Shown: one piece after another, positions 56,496-64,000 of the stretch
How the letters are laid out: every line of letters starts with the position of its first letter
How positions within the stretch are numbered: the stretch's first letter is position 1
NCBI RefSeq assembly: GCF_902832885.1
Contig: NZ_CADFDK010000010.1
Location: 1 to 64,000 of the forward strand
DNA length: 64,000 nt
From: Burkholderia seminalis DSM 23518
GTDB lineage: Bacteria; Pseudomonadota; Gammaproteobacteria; Burkholderiales; Burkholderiaceae
Reading direction: 5' to 3'
Notes under the pieces: model-generated
Seen by the model: the letters and a program-made list of their open reading frames with translations, nothing else
Database searches by the model: none
Told to the model about the DNA's origin: nothing
Made by a program: the position numbers and the translations under genes

Positions 56496-57388
56496 CAGTG
56501 ATCGATCTGTCGGCGCTTGATCCGCCGGATCTCGTCGAAACGCTCGACTTCGAGGAGGTGTATCAGCGCAAGCTGGAGCACTTCAAGCGGATCTATCCGG
56601 ATTGGTCGGCAGCGCTCGAATCCGACCCGGTCGTGAAGCTGCTGGAGCTGGCCGCGTACGAGGAAATCCGGTTTCGGGCGCGTGTCAACGATGCCGGACG
56701 TGCCGTGCTGCTGGCCTATGCAACGGGGGCGGATCTCGAACACCTCGCGGCGCTCTGGAACCTGAAGAAGGAGATCGTCGATCCCGGAGATCCGGAGGCG
56801 CACCCGCCGATTCCGGTCACGTACGAGCGTGACGAGCGCTTGCGACTGCGTACCCAGATGGGGATCGAGCGGGCGTCGACGGCTGGGCCGTTCGGCTCGT
56901 ATCGATCGCTCGCGATGGACGCGTCAGCGGATGTCGCGGACGCGCGCGTCGACCGTCCCGAGCCGGGTGTTGTGCGCGTGGTCGTGAAGTCGTATTCGAA
57001 CGACGGGATCGCAAGTGCTGCGCTGCTCGACACGGTGCGCCGCGCGCTTACGCCAGAGGATCGTCGGCCGCTCAACGACACGCTGCTTGTCGTACGGGCA
57101 CGCCCGGTCAATTACTCGATCGTCGCTGACGTCTACATCGGCCGGGGGCCTGATCCGGGCGTTGTGCTAGCTGCGCGACGGCAGGATCTCGATATCGCTG
57201 TTGCGGCAGGTGGGGGATTGCGGGTCGGTATGCCGAGGTCGGCAATAGCCGGGGCGCTGCATCCGAAGGAATCGGGCGTCGTGCGGGTCGATCTGCAATT
57301 CCCTGCGGCCGATGTCGTGTGTGCGATCGACGAGTTCGCACGCTGCACGTCGATCGTGCTCAATCCAAAGGTGAACGATGACGACTGA
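56492..57388 (+). CDS. baseplate assembly protein J
   Basis: The protein has 298 residues, the length of P2 gpJ. PPDLVETLDFEEVYQRKLEHFKRIYPDWSAALESDPVVKLLELAAYEEIRFRARVNDAGRAVLLAYATGADLEHLAALWNLKKE is characteristic. It makes the outer wedge of the baseplate. Overlaps the neighbours on both sides. Confidence 0.93.
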   Translation: MTVIDLSALDPPDLVETLDFEEVYQRKLEHFKRIYPDWSAALESDPVVKLLELAAYEEIRFRARVNDAGRAVLLAYATGADLEHLAALWNLKKEIVDPGDPEAHPPIPVTYERDERLRLRTQMGIERASTAGPFGSYRSLAMDASADVADARVDRPEPGVVRVVVKSYSNDGIASAALLDTVRRALTPEDRRPLNDTLLVVRARPVNYSIVADVYIGRGPDPGVVLAARRQDLDIAVAAGGGLRVGMPRSAIAGALHPKESGVVRVDLQFPAADVVCAIDEFARCTSIVLNPKVNDDD

Positions 57389-57956
57389 AGCATTGCTGCC
57401 GACGAACCAGACGAGCCTTGAGGCAGCGCTCGCGGAGGTAATGCGCCCGAGCGTCGACCCTGACGTGATCCGCACGCTCTGGGATGCGGATCGGTGCCCG
57501 GTTGCATTTCTGCCGTGGCTCGCGTGGTCGCTCGCGGTCGACGGGTGGGAGCTGGCGGAGTCCGAAGACGCGCGACGCGCACTGATCAAGTCATCGCTGG
57601 CGATCTACCAGCGCAAGGGTACGCCGTGGGCGATTCGCGAGATCGTGCGGCGGCTCGGTTTCGGCGAGATCGATATTCAGGAGGGGCGTCAGATCAAGCG
57701 CCGCGACGGATCGTTCAAGCGGAACGGCCGGTACCGGTACGGCGGCTCGACTGCTTGGGCCGAGTACATCGTGACGCTGCGGCAACCGGTGACGCGGGAT
57801 CAGGGGGAAAACCTGAAGCGGGCTATCGAACGCTACGCGCCGGCCCGCAGTGCGCTGGCGTGGCTCGATTTTTCGGAGGTTGCGATCCGGCATAACGGAC
57901 GCGCGACGCGCAATGGTCAATATACGCGAGGGGTGATCGGAACATGGCCGATTTGA
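57378..57956 (+). CDS. phage tail protein I
   Basis: The protein has 192 residues. LWDADRCPVAFLPWLAWSLAVDGWELAESEDARRALIKSSLAIYQRKGTPWAIREIVRRLGFGEIDIQE is the P2 gpI signature. It links baseplate and fibre. It overlaps the fibre gene by 13 bp. Confidence 0.92.
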   Translation: MTTEALLPTNQTSLEAALAEVMRPSVDPDVIRTLWDADRCPVAFLPWLAWSLAVDGWELAESEDARRALIKSSLAIYQRKGTPWAIREIVRRLGFGEIDIQEGRQIKRRDGSFKRNGRYRYGGSTAWAEYIVTLRQPVTRDQGENLKRAIERYAPARSALAWLDFSEVAIRHNGRATRNGQYTRGVIGTWPI

Positions 57957-59143
57957 AGGAAGAGAGTAAGTGGGAGCCGGGGATTCGCCAGTTCGAGACG
58001 GAAGACCCGGTGCAGGGTGGCCCGGACGGCGTCGACAACATCGCACTCAAGCAACTTGGCAACCGGACGCGATACCTCAAAGATCGCGCGGACGCGGCCG
58101 ACAAGGTCGTCGCGGGTCTCGGGAGCGGGAAGCTGGACAAGTCGGGCGGTGCGGTGTCGGGGGCGCTGCTCGGGAAGCCCGGTGCGATCGCTGGCAACAA
58201 TCCGAAAAACGTCGGGTATGCGTTCGATGGCGATCCCGATACGGGCATGTTCTCGCCGGCAGATGGCCATCTGCAGCTCGGGGCGAACGGCGTGCCGTAC
58301 GTCGTCATGCTCGGCAACAATTTGACGCTCGGCTCGCCGGGTTTGATTGCGTTCTTAACCAACGGTGTCGAGCGTGGTCGATTCACGCCTGAGGGCCGAC
58401 TGTTGCTCGGATCGATGGCGGACAACGGGCGGGACGGGCTGCAGGTCGCTTATCGAGCATCGTTTGCGAACGGCCTCCAAATCACCGGGATGGAGGGGCC
58501 TGATGGCGGACACCTTCGTACGACCGATCCTAACTATGGGGTGCTGTTGCGTCACGACGGTATGTCGGCGTACTGGCTGCAGACGAAGAAGGGTGATCCG
58601 CTCGGCACGTGGAACACGTATCGGCCGTTTGCGTGGTCACTCGATACCGGGTACGTCACGATTGACGGTACCGGCTTGGGAACACGGATCGGAGGTCAGT
58701 TGTCGGTGGGGCCGGCGGCCGGCGAAGGTCAGATCAAGGTCGGGGCGGCAGACGGCTACTTCTACGGCAATGCCACTTCGGTGGGTTGGTGGGGCGGCAA
58801 TGCCGGGTCGTTCCAATACTGCGCGGCGGACGGATCGTTTCGTATCAACGGCAAACCGGCCTGGCATTCGGGAAACCTGACGCCGCTCGATCTCAATGTC
58901 GGCGGAACTATGAAGGGCACGCTCTCGTTTGCTCCGGGGGGCGCGCATCGTCCTGTCCGAAGGTACGCCGCAGAATCCGTCGCTGACGTTCGACAAGGAC
59001 GGTGCGCCGGATACCGGTCTGTACCACATCGCCGACGGCGAGTTTGGCGTGACCTGCAACGGTCTGGTCAACGTACGATTCACGGCCAACAAGGGCACGA
59101 TCTTCGACCGTGCGGTACAGGTTCCGACTCCTGCCGCCGGTGA
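57944..59143 (+). CDS. tail fibre protein, N-terminal part (frameshifted)
   Basis: In-frame sequence runs from MADLKEESKWEPGIRQFETEDPVQGGPDGVDNIALKQLGNRTRYLKDRAD, the usual baseplate-binding N-terminus of P2-type fibres, to LSFAPG at about 58938. After a G6 run the frame reads nonsense to 59143. Deleting one G joins it exactly to the next frame (LSFAPG-ARIVLSEGTPQNP). The intact product would run to 59894, about 650 residues. Genuine disruption, phase variation or a sequencing error are all possible. Confidence 0.8.
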   Translation: MADLKEESKWEPGIRQFETEDPVQGGPDGVDNIALKQLGNRTRYLKDRADAADKVVAGLGSGKLDKSGGAVSGALLGKPGAIAGNNPKNVGYAFDGDPDTGMFSPADGHLQLGANGVPYVVMLGNNLTLGSPGLIAFLTNGVERGRFTPEGRLLLGSMADNGRDGLQVAYRASFANGLQITGMEGPDGGHLRTTDPNYGVLLRHDGMSAYWLQTKKGDPLGTWNTYRPFAWSLDTGYVTIDGTGLGTRIGGQLSVGPAAGEGQIKVGAADGYFYGNATSVGWWGGNAGSFQYCAADGSFRINGKPAWHSGNLTPLDLNVGGTMKGTLSFAPGGAHRPVRRYAAESVADVRQGRCAGYRSVPHRRRRVWRDLQRSGQRTIHGQQGHDLRPCGTGSDSCRR

Positions 59144-59894
59144 CAGGTCGAACAACGCAGCGTCGACAGCGTACGTCGTCGACGCGATCGCATCGGCGTC
59201 GATCGGTCAGATCATTTTCGAATCCCGGACAGCGCCGCGTGCAGGATGCCTCACGTTGAACGGTACCTTGCTGAATCGCGCCGACTACCCGGCGTTATGG
59301 GCATATGCGCAAGGTAGCGGCACGCTGGTCGAAGACAAGGATTGGGGGAACGGAAACTTCGGCTCGTTCTCGACTGGCGACGGAGCTACCACGTTCCGGA
59401 TTCCGGAGTTTCGGGGTGAGGGCATTCGGTGTGCCGACGCGGGTCGAGGTGCCGATCCAGGCCGGCGAGTCGGGACGTGGCAGGACAGCCAGAATCGCTC
59501 GCACGCGCACGGTGCTTCTGCTGCTGCGGTCGGAGATCACGTGCACGGCGCTTGGACTGACTCGCAGGGCTTTCATGCACACCACGGCAACACGGTCGGC
59601 GCTGGTAGCCACGATCACCAGATCAATTATCCGCTTCCTCAATACGGCGGGGACACTGATCGAGGCGGTGTAGCTAGCGTCTTCTCGATTGATAACGAGG
59701 TCCGCAATGCGCGTACGTCTGCGGTCGGCGACCACGCACACGCGTTCGACACGGACGGTGCTGGGGCGCATGGGCACAACATCGGTATGAACGGAGCCGG
59801 GGCACACAGTCACGCCATCACGGTGGCGGCAGATGGTGGCGCAGAGGCGCGCATGCGCAACATCGCCGTGCTCGCCATGATCCGGGCATTCTAA
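58929..59894 (+). CDS. tail fibre protein, C-terminal part (tail collar and His-rich tip)
   Basis: In frame from the G6 run: ARIVLSEGTPQNPSLTFDKDGAPDTGLYHIADGEFGVTCNG repeats a motif also present upstream, then a tail-collar domain (RTAPRAGCLTLNGTLLNRADYPALWAYAQGSGTL). The distal part carries many HxH motifs (SHAHG, DHVHG, FHAHH, SHDHQ, DHAHAF, AHGHN, AHSHAI), as in iron-binding fibre tips. Translation alone would need the TTG at 58929 or another weak start, so it is most likely the end of the 57944 gene. Confidence 0.8.
   Translation: MLRGARIVLSEGTPQNPSLTFDKDGAPDTGLYHIADGEFGVTCNGLVNVRFTANKGTIFDRAVQVPTPAAGDRSNNAASTAYVVDAIASASIGQIIFESRTAPRAGCLTLNGTLLNRADYPALWAYAQGSGTLVEDKDWGNGNFGSFSTGDGATTFRIPEFRGEGIRCADAGRGADPGRRVGTWQDSQNRSHAHGASAAAVGDHVHGAWTDSQGFHAHHGNTVGAGSHDHQINYPLPQYGGDTDRGGVASVFSIDNEVRNARTSAVGDHAHAFDTDGAGAHGHNIGMNGAGAHSHAITVAADGGAEARMRNIAVLAMIRAF
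58936..58941 (+). other. G6 homopolymer at the tail-fibre frameshift
   Basis: CCGGGGGGCG; one G more than the in-frame form requires. Such runs can change length by slippage. Confidence 0.8.
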
Positions 59895-59909
59895 TTAGTG
59901 AGGTAGAGC

Positions 59910-60662
59910 ATGCTTTGCAATCAATACGACAGTCTGACGGGCCAGTACATCGTGAGTTTTCTGGCCGACGTCGATCCGATGAATTCCAGCCGCTATCTGG
60001 TGCCCGCGTTCTGCACGCTCGAACCGCTGCCCGAGCGTGCGCCACGTACGTGGCCGTTCTGGCGCAACGACAAATGGGAAATGCTGCCGGACTATCGCGG
60101 CGTGCGCCTCTATCGCACCGAGTCCGGCGCAGTGGCTGAAATCACGGTCGCCGGTGTGACGCCGGACGAGGTGGGACTGAGCGAAGTCTCGCGCCCGTCC
60201 GATGCGCATGTGTGGCGTGATGGTGCATGGGCGATCGACGAAGAGATCGTGGCGGGCAAGGTTCGTGAAGCCGCGATGAACGACTTCTTCGCGAGACTGG
60301 AGAAGGCACGGAAGCAGAATCTCGGCAAATCGGACGCACGCGTGACGGGTCGGCTGTCGGATCTCGAAGCGGCAACGTTCGATGCGTGGACTGACTATCA
60401 GGTCGCACTGGTGCGTGTTGTCGAGTCGCCGGATTTTCCGGCGCAGATCGCGTGGCCGAATGAACCCGATCCGGATGCCATTCTCGCGAAGGTGCAGGCA
60501 GAGCGGGCGGAGAAAGCGGCTCTCGAAGCCGACGAAGCTGCGAAGCGCGAAGCGGAAGCGAAGCAGGCCGAAGCAGATCGCGCGGCAGCAGAGGCAGCGA
60601 CGCCGACTCATGTCGACGACGCTGAACCGCTGCCCGAGTCGGGCGAGACCACCAAAAAGTAA
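59910..60662 (+). CDS. tail fibre assembly protein
   Basis: The protein has 250 residues. LVPAFCTLEPLPERAPRTWPFWRNDKWEMLPDYRGVRLY is the tail-fibre-assembly (Caudo_TAP/gpG-like) pattern. The C-terminal 60 residues are an Ala/Glu/Lys coiled coil ending TTKK. It folds or attaches the fibre. The stop codon lies within an AAAGTAACTTT motif. Two hairpins follow. Confidence 0.8.
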   Translation: MLCNQYDSLTGQYIVSFLADVDPMNSSRYLVPAFCTLEPLPERAPRTWPFWRNDKWEMLPDYRGVRLYRTESGAVAEITVAGVTPDEVGLSEVSRPSDAHVWRDGAWAIDEEIVAGKVREAAMNDFFARLEKARKQNLGKSDARVTGRLSDLEAATFDAWTDYQVALVRVVESPDFPAQIAWPNEPDPDAILAKVQAERAEKAALEADEAAKREAEAKQAEADRAAAEAATPTHVDDAEPLPESGETTKK

Positions 60663-60669
60663 CTTTGCC

Positions 60670-60729
60670 GACGCCACTCGTTCGGGTGGCGTCGTTTCGT
60701 TTCAAGCCGCTCCGATGAGCGGCTTTTTT
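60670..60729 (+). terminator. double hairpin terminator after the fibre genes
   Basis: GACGCCAC (60670-60677) pairs with GTGGCGTC (60686-60693). Then GCCGCTC (60706-60712), loop CGAT, GAGCGGC (60717-60723), followed by T6. The second is a standard intrinsic terminator. Confidence 0.85.
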
Positions 60730-60745
60730 ATTTCCGGAGATCCGC

Positions 60746-61915
60746 ATGGCAGCGACTTCCTTTTTCCACGGCATCACGACGACGATCGTCGACAGCGGCC
60801 CGCGCACGATCGCGGTGCCGTCGTCGTCGGTTGTTGGTATGGCCGACACGTACACGCCCGGTCCCGATCTGGCGCAGCCGAACGTCCCCGTCCAACTGAC
60901 CAGCTACGGCGAGGCGGTTCGTGCGTTTGGCGAAAACAGCGCGATCGCGCGGGCCGCCCGCGCGATCTACGCGCAGAGCAGCGCGGTTGTGATTGCGGTT
61001 GGCGTGCCGGCAGCGGCGGACGTGGCGCAGCTCACGTCGGCGATCATCGGCGGTGTCTCGGCCGGTGGCGCACGCACGGGCATGCAGGCGCTGCTCGACG
61101 CGAAGTCGCGTTTCAACGCACAACCGCGTCTGCTGATCGCACCTGGGCACACGTCCAAGCAGCCGGTCGCGACGGCGGCTGACTCGCTCGCCGGCAAGCT
61201 GCGTGCGATGGCCGTGATCGACGGTCCGAACGTCGACGACGAGGCTGCGATCGCGTACGCGAAGAATTTCGGCAGCAAGCGCCTGTACATGGTCGACCCC
61301 GGCGCGAAGGCGTGGGACAACGCGACGAACGGCGAGATCGCACTGCCGGCGTCGACATACGCAGCGGGGCTCTTCTGCCAGACCGACGCGAAGATCGGCT
61401 TCTGGGCGTCGCCGTCGAACAAGGAGATCGTCGAGATCACGGGCACGGGCCGGCCGATCGAATACCTCGACGGCGACGAGACGTGTCGCGCGAACCTGCT
61501 CAACAACGCGAACATCACGACGATCATTCGCGACGGCGGTTATCGCCTCTGGGGGAACCGCACGCTGTCGGCCGATCCGAAATGGAAGTTCGTCACGCGC
61601 GTGCGCACGCTCGACATCGTGATGGACGCCGTGCAGGCCGGCCACAAGTGGGCAGTCGATCGCGGCATCACGGCGACGTACGTCAGCGACGTGACCGAAG
61701 GGCTGCAGGCTTTCATGCGCGACCTGAAGCGCCAGGGCGCCGTGATCAACTTCGAGGTCTATCCGGACCCGCTGCTGAACACGGCCAGCCAGCTCGAAGA
61801 CGGCAAGGTGTACTGGAACATCCGATTCACGGACGTCCCGCCGGCCGAAAACCCGATTTTCCGCTTCGAGGTCACGAATCAGTGGCTGACCGAAGTGCTG
61901 GATAACCAGATCTAA
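60746..61915 (+). CDS. contractile tail sheath protein FI
   Basis: The protein has 389 residues, as in P2. GITTTIVDSGPRTIAVPSSSVVGMADTYTPGPDLAQPNVPVQLTSYGEAVRAFG and the C-terminal FRFEVTNQWLTEVLDNQI fit the sheath family. It shows that the tail is contractile. GGAGA lies before the ATG. Confidence 0.93.
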   Translation: MAATSFFHGITTTIVDSGPRTIAVPSSSVVGMADTYTPGPDLAQPNVPVQLTSYGEAVRAFGENSAIARAARAIYAQSSAVVIAVGVPAAADVAQLTSAIIGGVSAGGARTGMQALLDAKSRFNAQPRLLIAPGHTSKQPVATAADSLAGKLRAMAVIDGPNVDDEAAIAYAKNFGSKRLYMVDPGAKAWDNATNGEIALPASTYAAGLFCQTDAKIGFWASPSNKEIVEITGTGRPIEYLDGDETCRANLLNNANITTIIRDGGYRLWGNRTLSADPKWKFVTRVRTLDIVMDAVQAGHKWAVDRGITATYVSDVTEGLQAFMRDLKRQGAVINFEVYPDPLLNTASQLEDGKVYWNIRFTDVPPAENPIFRFEVTNQWLTEVLDNQI

Positions 61916-61925
61916 GGGAGGAACG

Positions 61926-62429
61926 ATGATTCCGGAAACTCTGTACAACTGTAACGCGCATGTCGACGGCCGCGGATATGCGGGGCGTGCGACGAGCATG
62001 ACGCCGCCGAAGCTGAAGATCAAGACGGACGACTTCCGCGCGGGCGGGATGGACGCGACGGTCAAGGTCGATCAGGGCATGGAAGCGCTCGATGCGTCGT
62101 TCTCTATGTCGACGATGGAATACGAAGTGCTGCGCTTCTTCGGTCTGGTGGATCAGGGGGCGTTCAACGCCGTTTTCCGCGCGGTCTTCATGGATCGCAG
62201 CGGGAAGACGAAGAACGTCGCCGTGTATCTGCGCGGCATGCTCCACGAAGTCGATCCGGGCGACTGGAAGCCGGGCGACAAGTACGAGGCGAAATTCTCG
62301 GTGTCGTGCGACTACTACAAGCTGGAGATCGCCGGAGCGATCGTGCACGAGATCGATGTCTTCGCGTCCAAGCGCGTGATCAACGGCGTCGATCAGCTCG
62401 CCGAAGTTCGCAAGGGTCTCGGCATGTAA
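61926..62429 (+). CDS. tail tube protein FII
   Basis: The protein has 167 residues. IPETLYNCNAHVDGRGYAGRATSMTPPKLKIKTDDFRAGGMDATVKVDQGMEALDASFSM is the P2 FII pattern. Forms the inner tube inside the sheath. AAGGGAGG precedes the ATG. A terminator follows. Confidence 0.92.
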   Translation: MIPETLYNCNAHVDGRGYAGRATSMTPPKLKIKTDDFRAGGMDATVKVDQGMEALDASFSMSTMEYEVLRFFGLVDQGAFNAVFRAVFMDRSGKTKNVAVYLRGMLHEVDPGDWKPGDKYEAKFSVSCDYYKLEIAGAIVHEIDVFASKRVINGVDQLAEVRKGLGM

Positions 62430-62482
62430 TTGCCACGTCGACGTCACTCGACGGACACGCGTCAATGCTACTTTGTTTAATC

Positions 62483-62511
62483 AATGGCGGGCCGACGGCT
62501 CGCCATTTTTT
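62483..62511 (+). terminator. rho-independent terminator after the tail tube gene
   Basis: AATGGCG (62483-62489) pairs with CGCCATT (62501-62507) with further pairing in the loop, then a T-run. It precedes the chaperone gene. Confidence 0.75.
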
Positions 62512-62527
62512 CATTTCAGGAATCGCA

Positions 62528-62830
62528 ATGGAAAAGGTCACGGTCCCGCTCGCTTATCCGATCAAACTCAATGGTGTCGAGTGCGACAAATTCACGATGC
62601 GCCGGCCGAAGGTGCGCGACATGCGTGGTGCGCAGAAGCTCGCGCCGAACGACGCCGAGCAACAGGAGCTGATCCTGTTCGCGAATCTCGCCGACGTCTC
62701 GCCCGACGACATCGAAGACATGGACATGGCTGATTACGAGCGCGTGCAGGACGCGTACTACTCCTTTCGATCCGTACGCGAAGCTGGACCGAAAGACGCT
62801 CAAGGCGCTGGCGAAGCGGCTGGTGCGTGA
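62528..62830 (+). CDS. tail assembly chaperone (Mu gp41-like), unshifted product
   Basis: The protein has 100 residues. VPLAYPIKLNGVECDKFTMRRPKVRDMRGAQKLAPNDAEQQELILFANLADVSPDDIEDMDMADYERVQDAYYSF is the tail-assembly-chaperone pattern of Mu gp41. The final 20 residues after YYSF look unlike protein of this family, because the useful reading continues in another frame. It keeps the tape-measure protein soluble during assembly. Confidence 0.88.
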   Translation: MEKVTVPLAYPIKLNGVECDKFTMRRPKVRDMRGAQKLAPNDAEQQELILFANLADVSPDDIEDMDMADYERVQDAYYSFRSVREAGPKDAQGAGEAAGA

Positions 62831-62900
62831 ATGCGGCATGTCGCCGACGTCGATCGACGAGATGACGGTCGACGACATGCTCTGGTGGTTGACGGATTGA
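62766..62900 (+). CDS. frameshift extension of the tail assembly chaperone
   Basis: In the +1 frame from the TTT at 62765-62767: YYSF-DPYAKLDRKTLKALAKRLVRECG and on to DDMLWWLTD, ending at 62900. This is typical of the second half of such chaperones (the gp42 part). It has no start or ribosome-binding site of its own and lies directly before the tape-measure gene, so it is most likely made by ribosomal frameshifting from the 62528 gene. Confidence 0.75.
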   Translation, partial: FDPYAKLDRKTLKALAKRLVRECGMSPTSIDEMTVDDMLWWLTD

Positions 62901-62910
62901 GGGGGCCGGG

Positions 62911-64000
62911 ATGGCGAAAGACTTAGCGCTTGGCATCGTGATCGGCGGGGCCGTCTCGGCAACGTTCGGGAAGGCGATCACCGACACTTCGTCGAAGATC
63001 GACGCGATGAAGAAGCGGGCGAACGACTCGCGGCTCTGGCAGCGCCAGATCGGCGAGACGATGCGCCTGCAGGACGAGTTCCGCCGGTTGCATTCGGCGG
63101 GCGACAGCGCGGCGGACGGCATTCGCCGCAAGCTCGACAGCAATCTGAAATCGCTGCGAGACGCTGGCATCGAGGTCGGCCGGCTCGATCGGGCGTATGC
63201 GCAGCTCGGGCGAACCGCTCGCGGGCTGGATCTGAAGGTGGCCGGCCGCGAGCGGTTGGCAGCCGGGCAAGAGGCCGGTCGCGGCGTGATCGGCGATGCG
63301 ATGAAGCTGACGGCGGCCGTCGCGGTGCCGGCGACGATCTCGGCGAACTATCAGGCGATCATCCGCGACATCGCGATCAAGGCCGGCATCGCGCGCACGC
63401 AGGAAGAAGCCGCGATGGGGGCGCGGATCAGGCGTGACGCCGGGGCGAACGGTATCGGCCGCAACGAGCTGGCCGACGCCGTCAACCAGATGGTCGCGGG
63501 CGGCATGGATCTGGATCGCGCGCTCAACTTCGCGCCGCTGGTTGCGAAGTTCTCGATCGGCCAAGGGGCGACAACTGTCGAGACCGCGAAGATGATCCAA
63601 GCGCTGCAGCAGAACGCGGAGATCGTCGACCCGAAGCAGATGTCGAAGGCGCTGGAATCGATCGCGTATCTCGGCAAGGAAGGGTCGTTCGAGTCCGTCG
63701 ACATGGCGCGGTGGTTCCCGGTGCTGCTCGCCGAAATGAAGAAGATCGGCATCACCGGGCAGGACTCGGTGACGCAGCTCGGGGCGATGCTCCAGGTGCA
63801 GATGAAGACGGCCGGCAGTTCGGACGAAGCCGCGAACAACCTGAAGAACTGGTTTTCGAAGATTGGCTCGGGCGAAACCGAGCGCAACTATGCGAAGGCC
63901 GGCGTCGACTATCAGGCAAAGATGCGCGAGGCGATCGGCAAGGGCTGGTCGACGCTGGAAGCGTCGTTCGTGCTCGCTCGCGCGTACATCGAGCGTGTCG
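62911..64000 (+). CDS. phage tail tape measure protein (3' partial)
   Basis: The frame is open from ATG 62911 (GGGGGCCGGG upstream) to the window edge, 363 codons. MAKDLALGIVIGGAVSATFGKAITDTSSKIDAMKKRANDSRLWQRQIGETMRLQDEFRRL and the later SANYQAIIRDIAIKAGIARTQEEAAMGARIRRDA fit the TP901-type tape-measure family. Long helices dominate. It sets tail length and passes through the tube at ejection. The C-terminal part is outside. Confidence 0.9.
   Translation, partial: MAKDLALGIVIGGAVSATFGKAITDTSSKIDAMKKRANDSRLWQRQIGETMRLQDEFRRLHSAGDSAADGIRRKLDSNLKSLRDAGIEVGRLDRAYAQLGRTARGLDLKVAGRERLAAGQEAGRGVIGDAMKLTAAVAVPATISANYQAIIRDIAIKAGIARTQEEAAMGARIRRDAGANGIGRNELADAVNQMVAGGMDLDRALNFAPLVAKFSIGQGATTVETAKMIQALQQNAEIVDPKQMSKALESIAYLGKEGSFESVDMARWFPVLLAEMKKIGITGQDSVTQLGAMLQVQMKTAGSSDEAANNLKNWFSKIGSGETERNYAKAGVDYQAKMREAIGKGWSTLEASFVLARAYIERV

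Larger units (their letters stand above)
33030..64000. mobile_element. element B: temperate myovirus-type prophage (runs past the right edge)
   Basis: A continuous phage gene order: integrase, cargo, immunity region, replication, late control, packaging, head, contractile tail. The head module is lambda-like (gpA, gpW, gpB, protease, gpD, gpE types), and the tail is P2/Mu-like (sheath, tube, baseplate). The left edge lies somewhere between the tRNA (32898) and the integrase-proximal repeats (33034). The right edge is not in the window. Confidence 0.85.

Noticed and set aside
58929-59894. Independent second tail-fibre gene
   Set aside because: It has no proper start or ribosome-binding site, and joins exactly to the preceding frame if one G is removed.
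1-64000. CRISPR array or rRNA genes
   Set aside because: No regularly spaced direct repeats of 25-40 bases and no rRNA-like stretch were seen.

Overview
The window comes from a high-GC betaproteobacterium of the Burkholderia type, most likely the B. cepacia complex. I infer this from codon usage, the otsA-AAA ATPase pair, small Burkholderia-style lipoproteins, and phage genes of Burkholderia flavour. No species-level marker was available.

Layout. (1) 1-12.2 kb is ordinary chromosome: an ABC-transporter ATPase cut by the window start, two coupled lipoproteins, trehalose-6-phosphate synthase (otsA) overlapping a P-loop ATPase, an MFS exporter, several small secreted proteins, ecotin, a divergent TetR/SDR pair and a beta-helix lipoprotein. 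(2) About 12.22-32.84 kb is 'element A'. It is bounded on the right by a P4-type integrase beside a tRNA-Arg(CCT) gene and on the left by a degenerate copy of the tRNA 3' end. It has a phage-like early region (Arc repressor, HTH proteins, replication initiator-like protein, DnaB-like helicase, DUF5681 protein). Two large podovirus-type ejection proteins follow, one with a lytic transglycosylase motif, but no large terminase, portal or capsid gene. Its right end carries a second tyrosine recombinase, a probable EVE-HNH nuclease and a HigBA-like toxin-antitoxin pair. It looks like a decayed prophage or a phage satellite with defence cargo. (3) From about 33 kb to beyond the right edge lies 'element B', a contractile-tailed temperate phage, apparently intact as far as it can be seen. 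It runs: integrase; a low-GC Dam methylase/ParB-like cassette; a leftward operon with a second ParB-like protein; an immunity region; a VapE/TOPRIM primase-helicase; a DnaJ-type zinc-finger protein in the position of an antiterminator; a lone CheY-like receiver; then lambda-type head genes and P2/Mu-type tail genes into the tape-measure gene.

How it fits together. The immunity region of element B can be read in detail. A short repressor without a peptidase domain faces a Cro-like gene. Five copies of a 15-bp operator lie at two promoters of identical design (TTGCnn-17-TAACAT), and a near-consensus LexA box precedes a small rightward gene that could be an SOS-controlled antirepressor. The late region shows a probable +1 frameshift in the tail-assembly chaperone gene and a G6-tract frameshift in the tail-fibre gene. 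An 11-bp palindrome (AAAGTAACTTT) recurs several times in element B only.

All protein names are by eye from motifs, length and gene order; no database search was possible.
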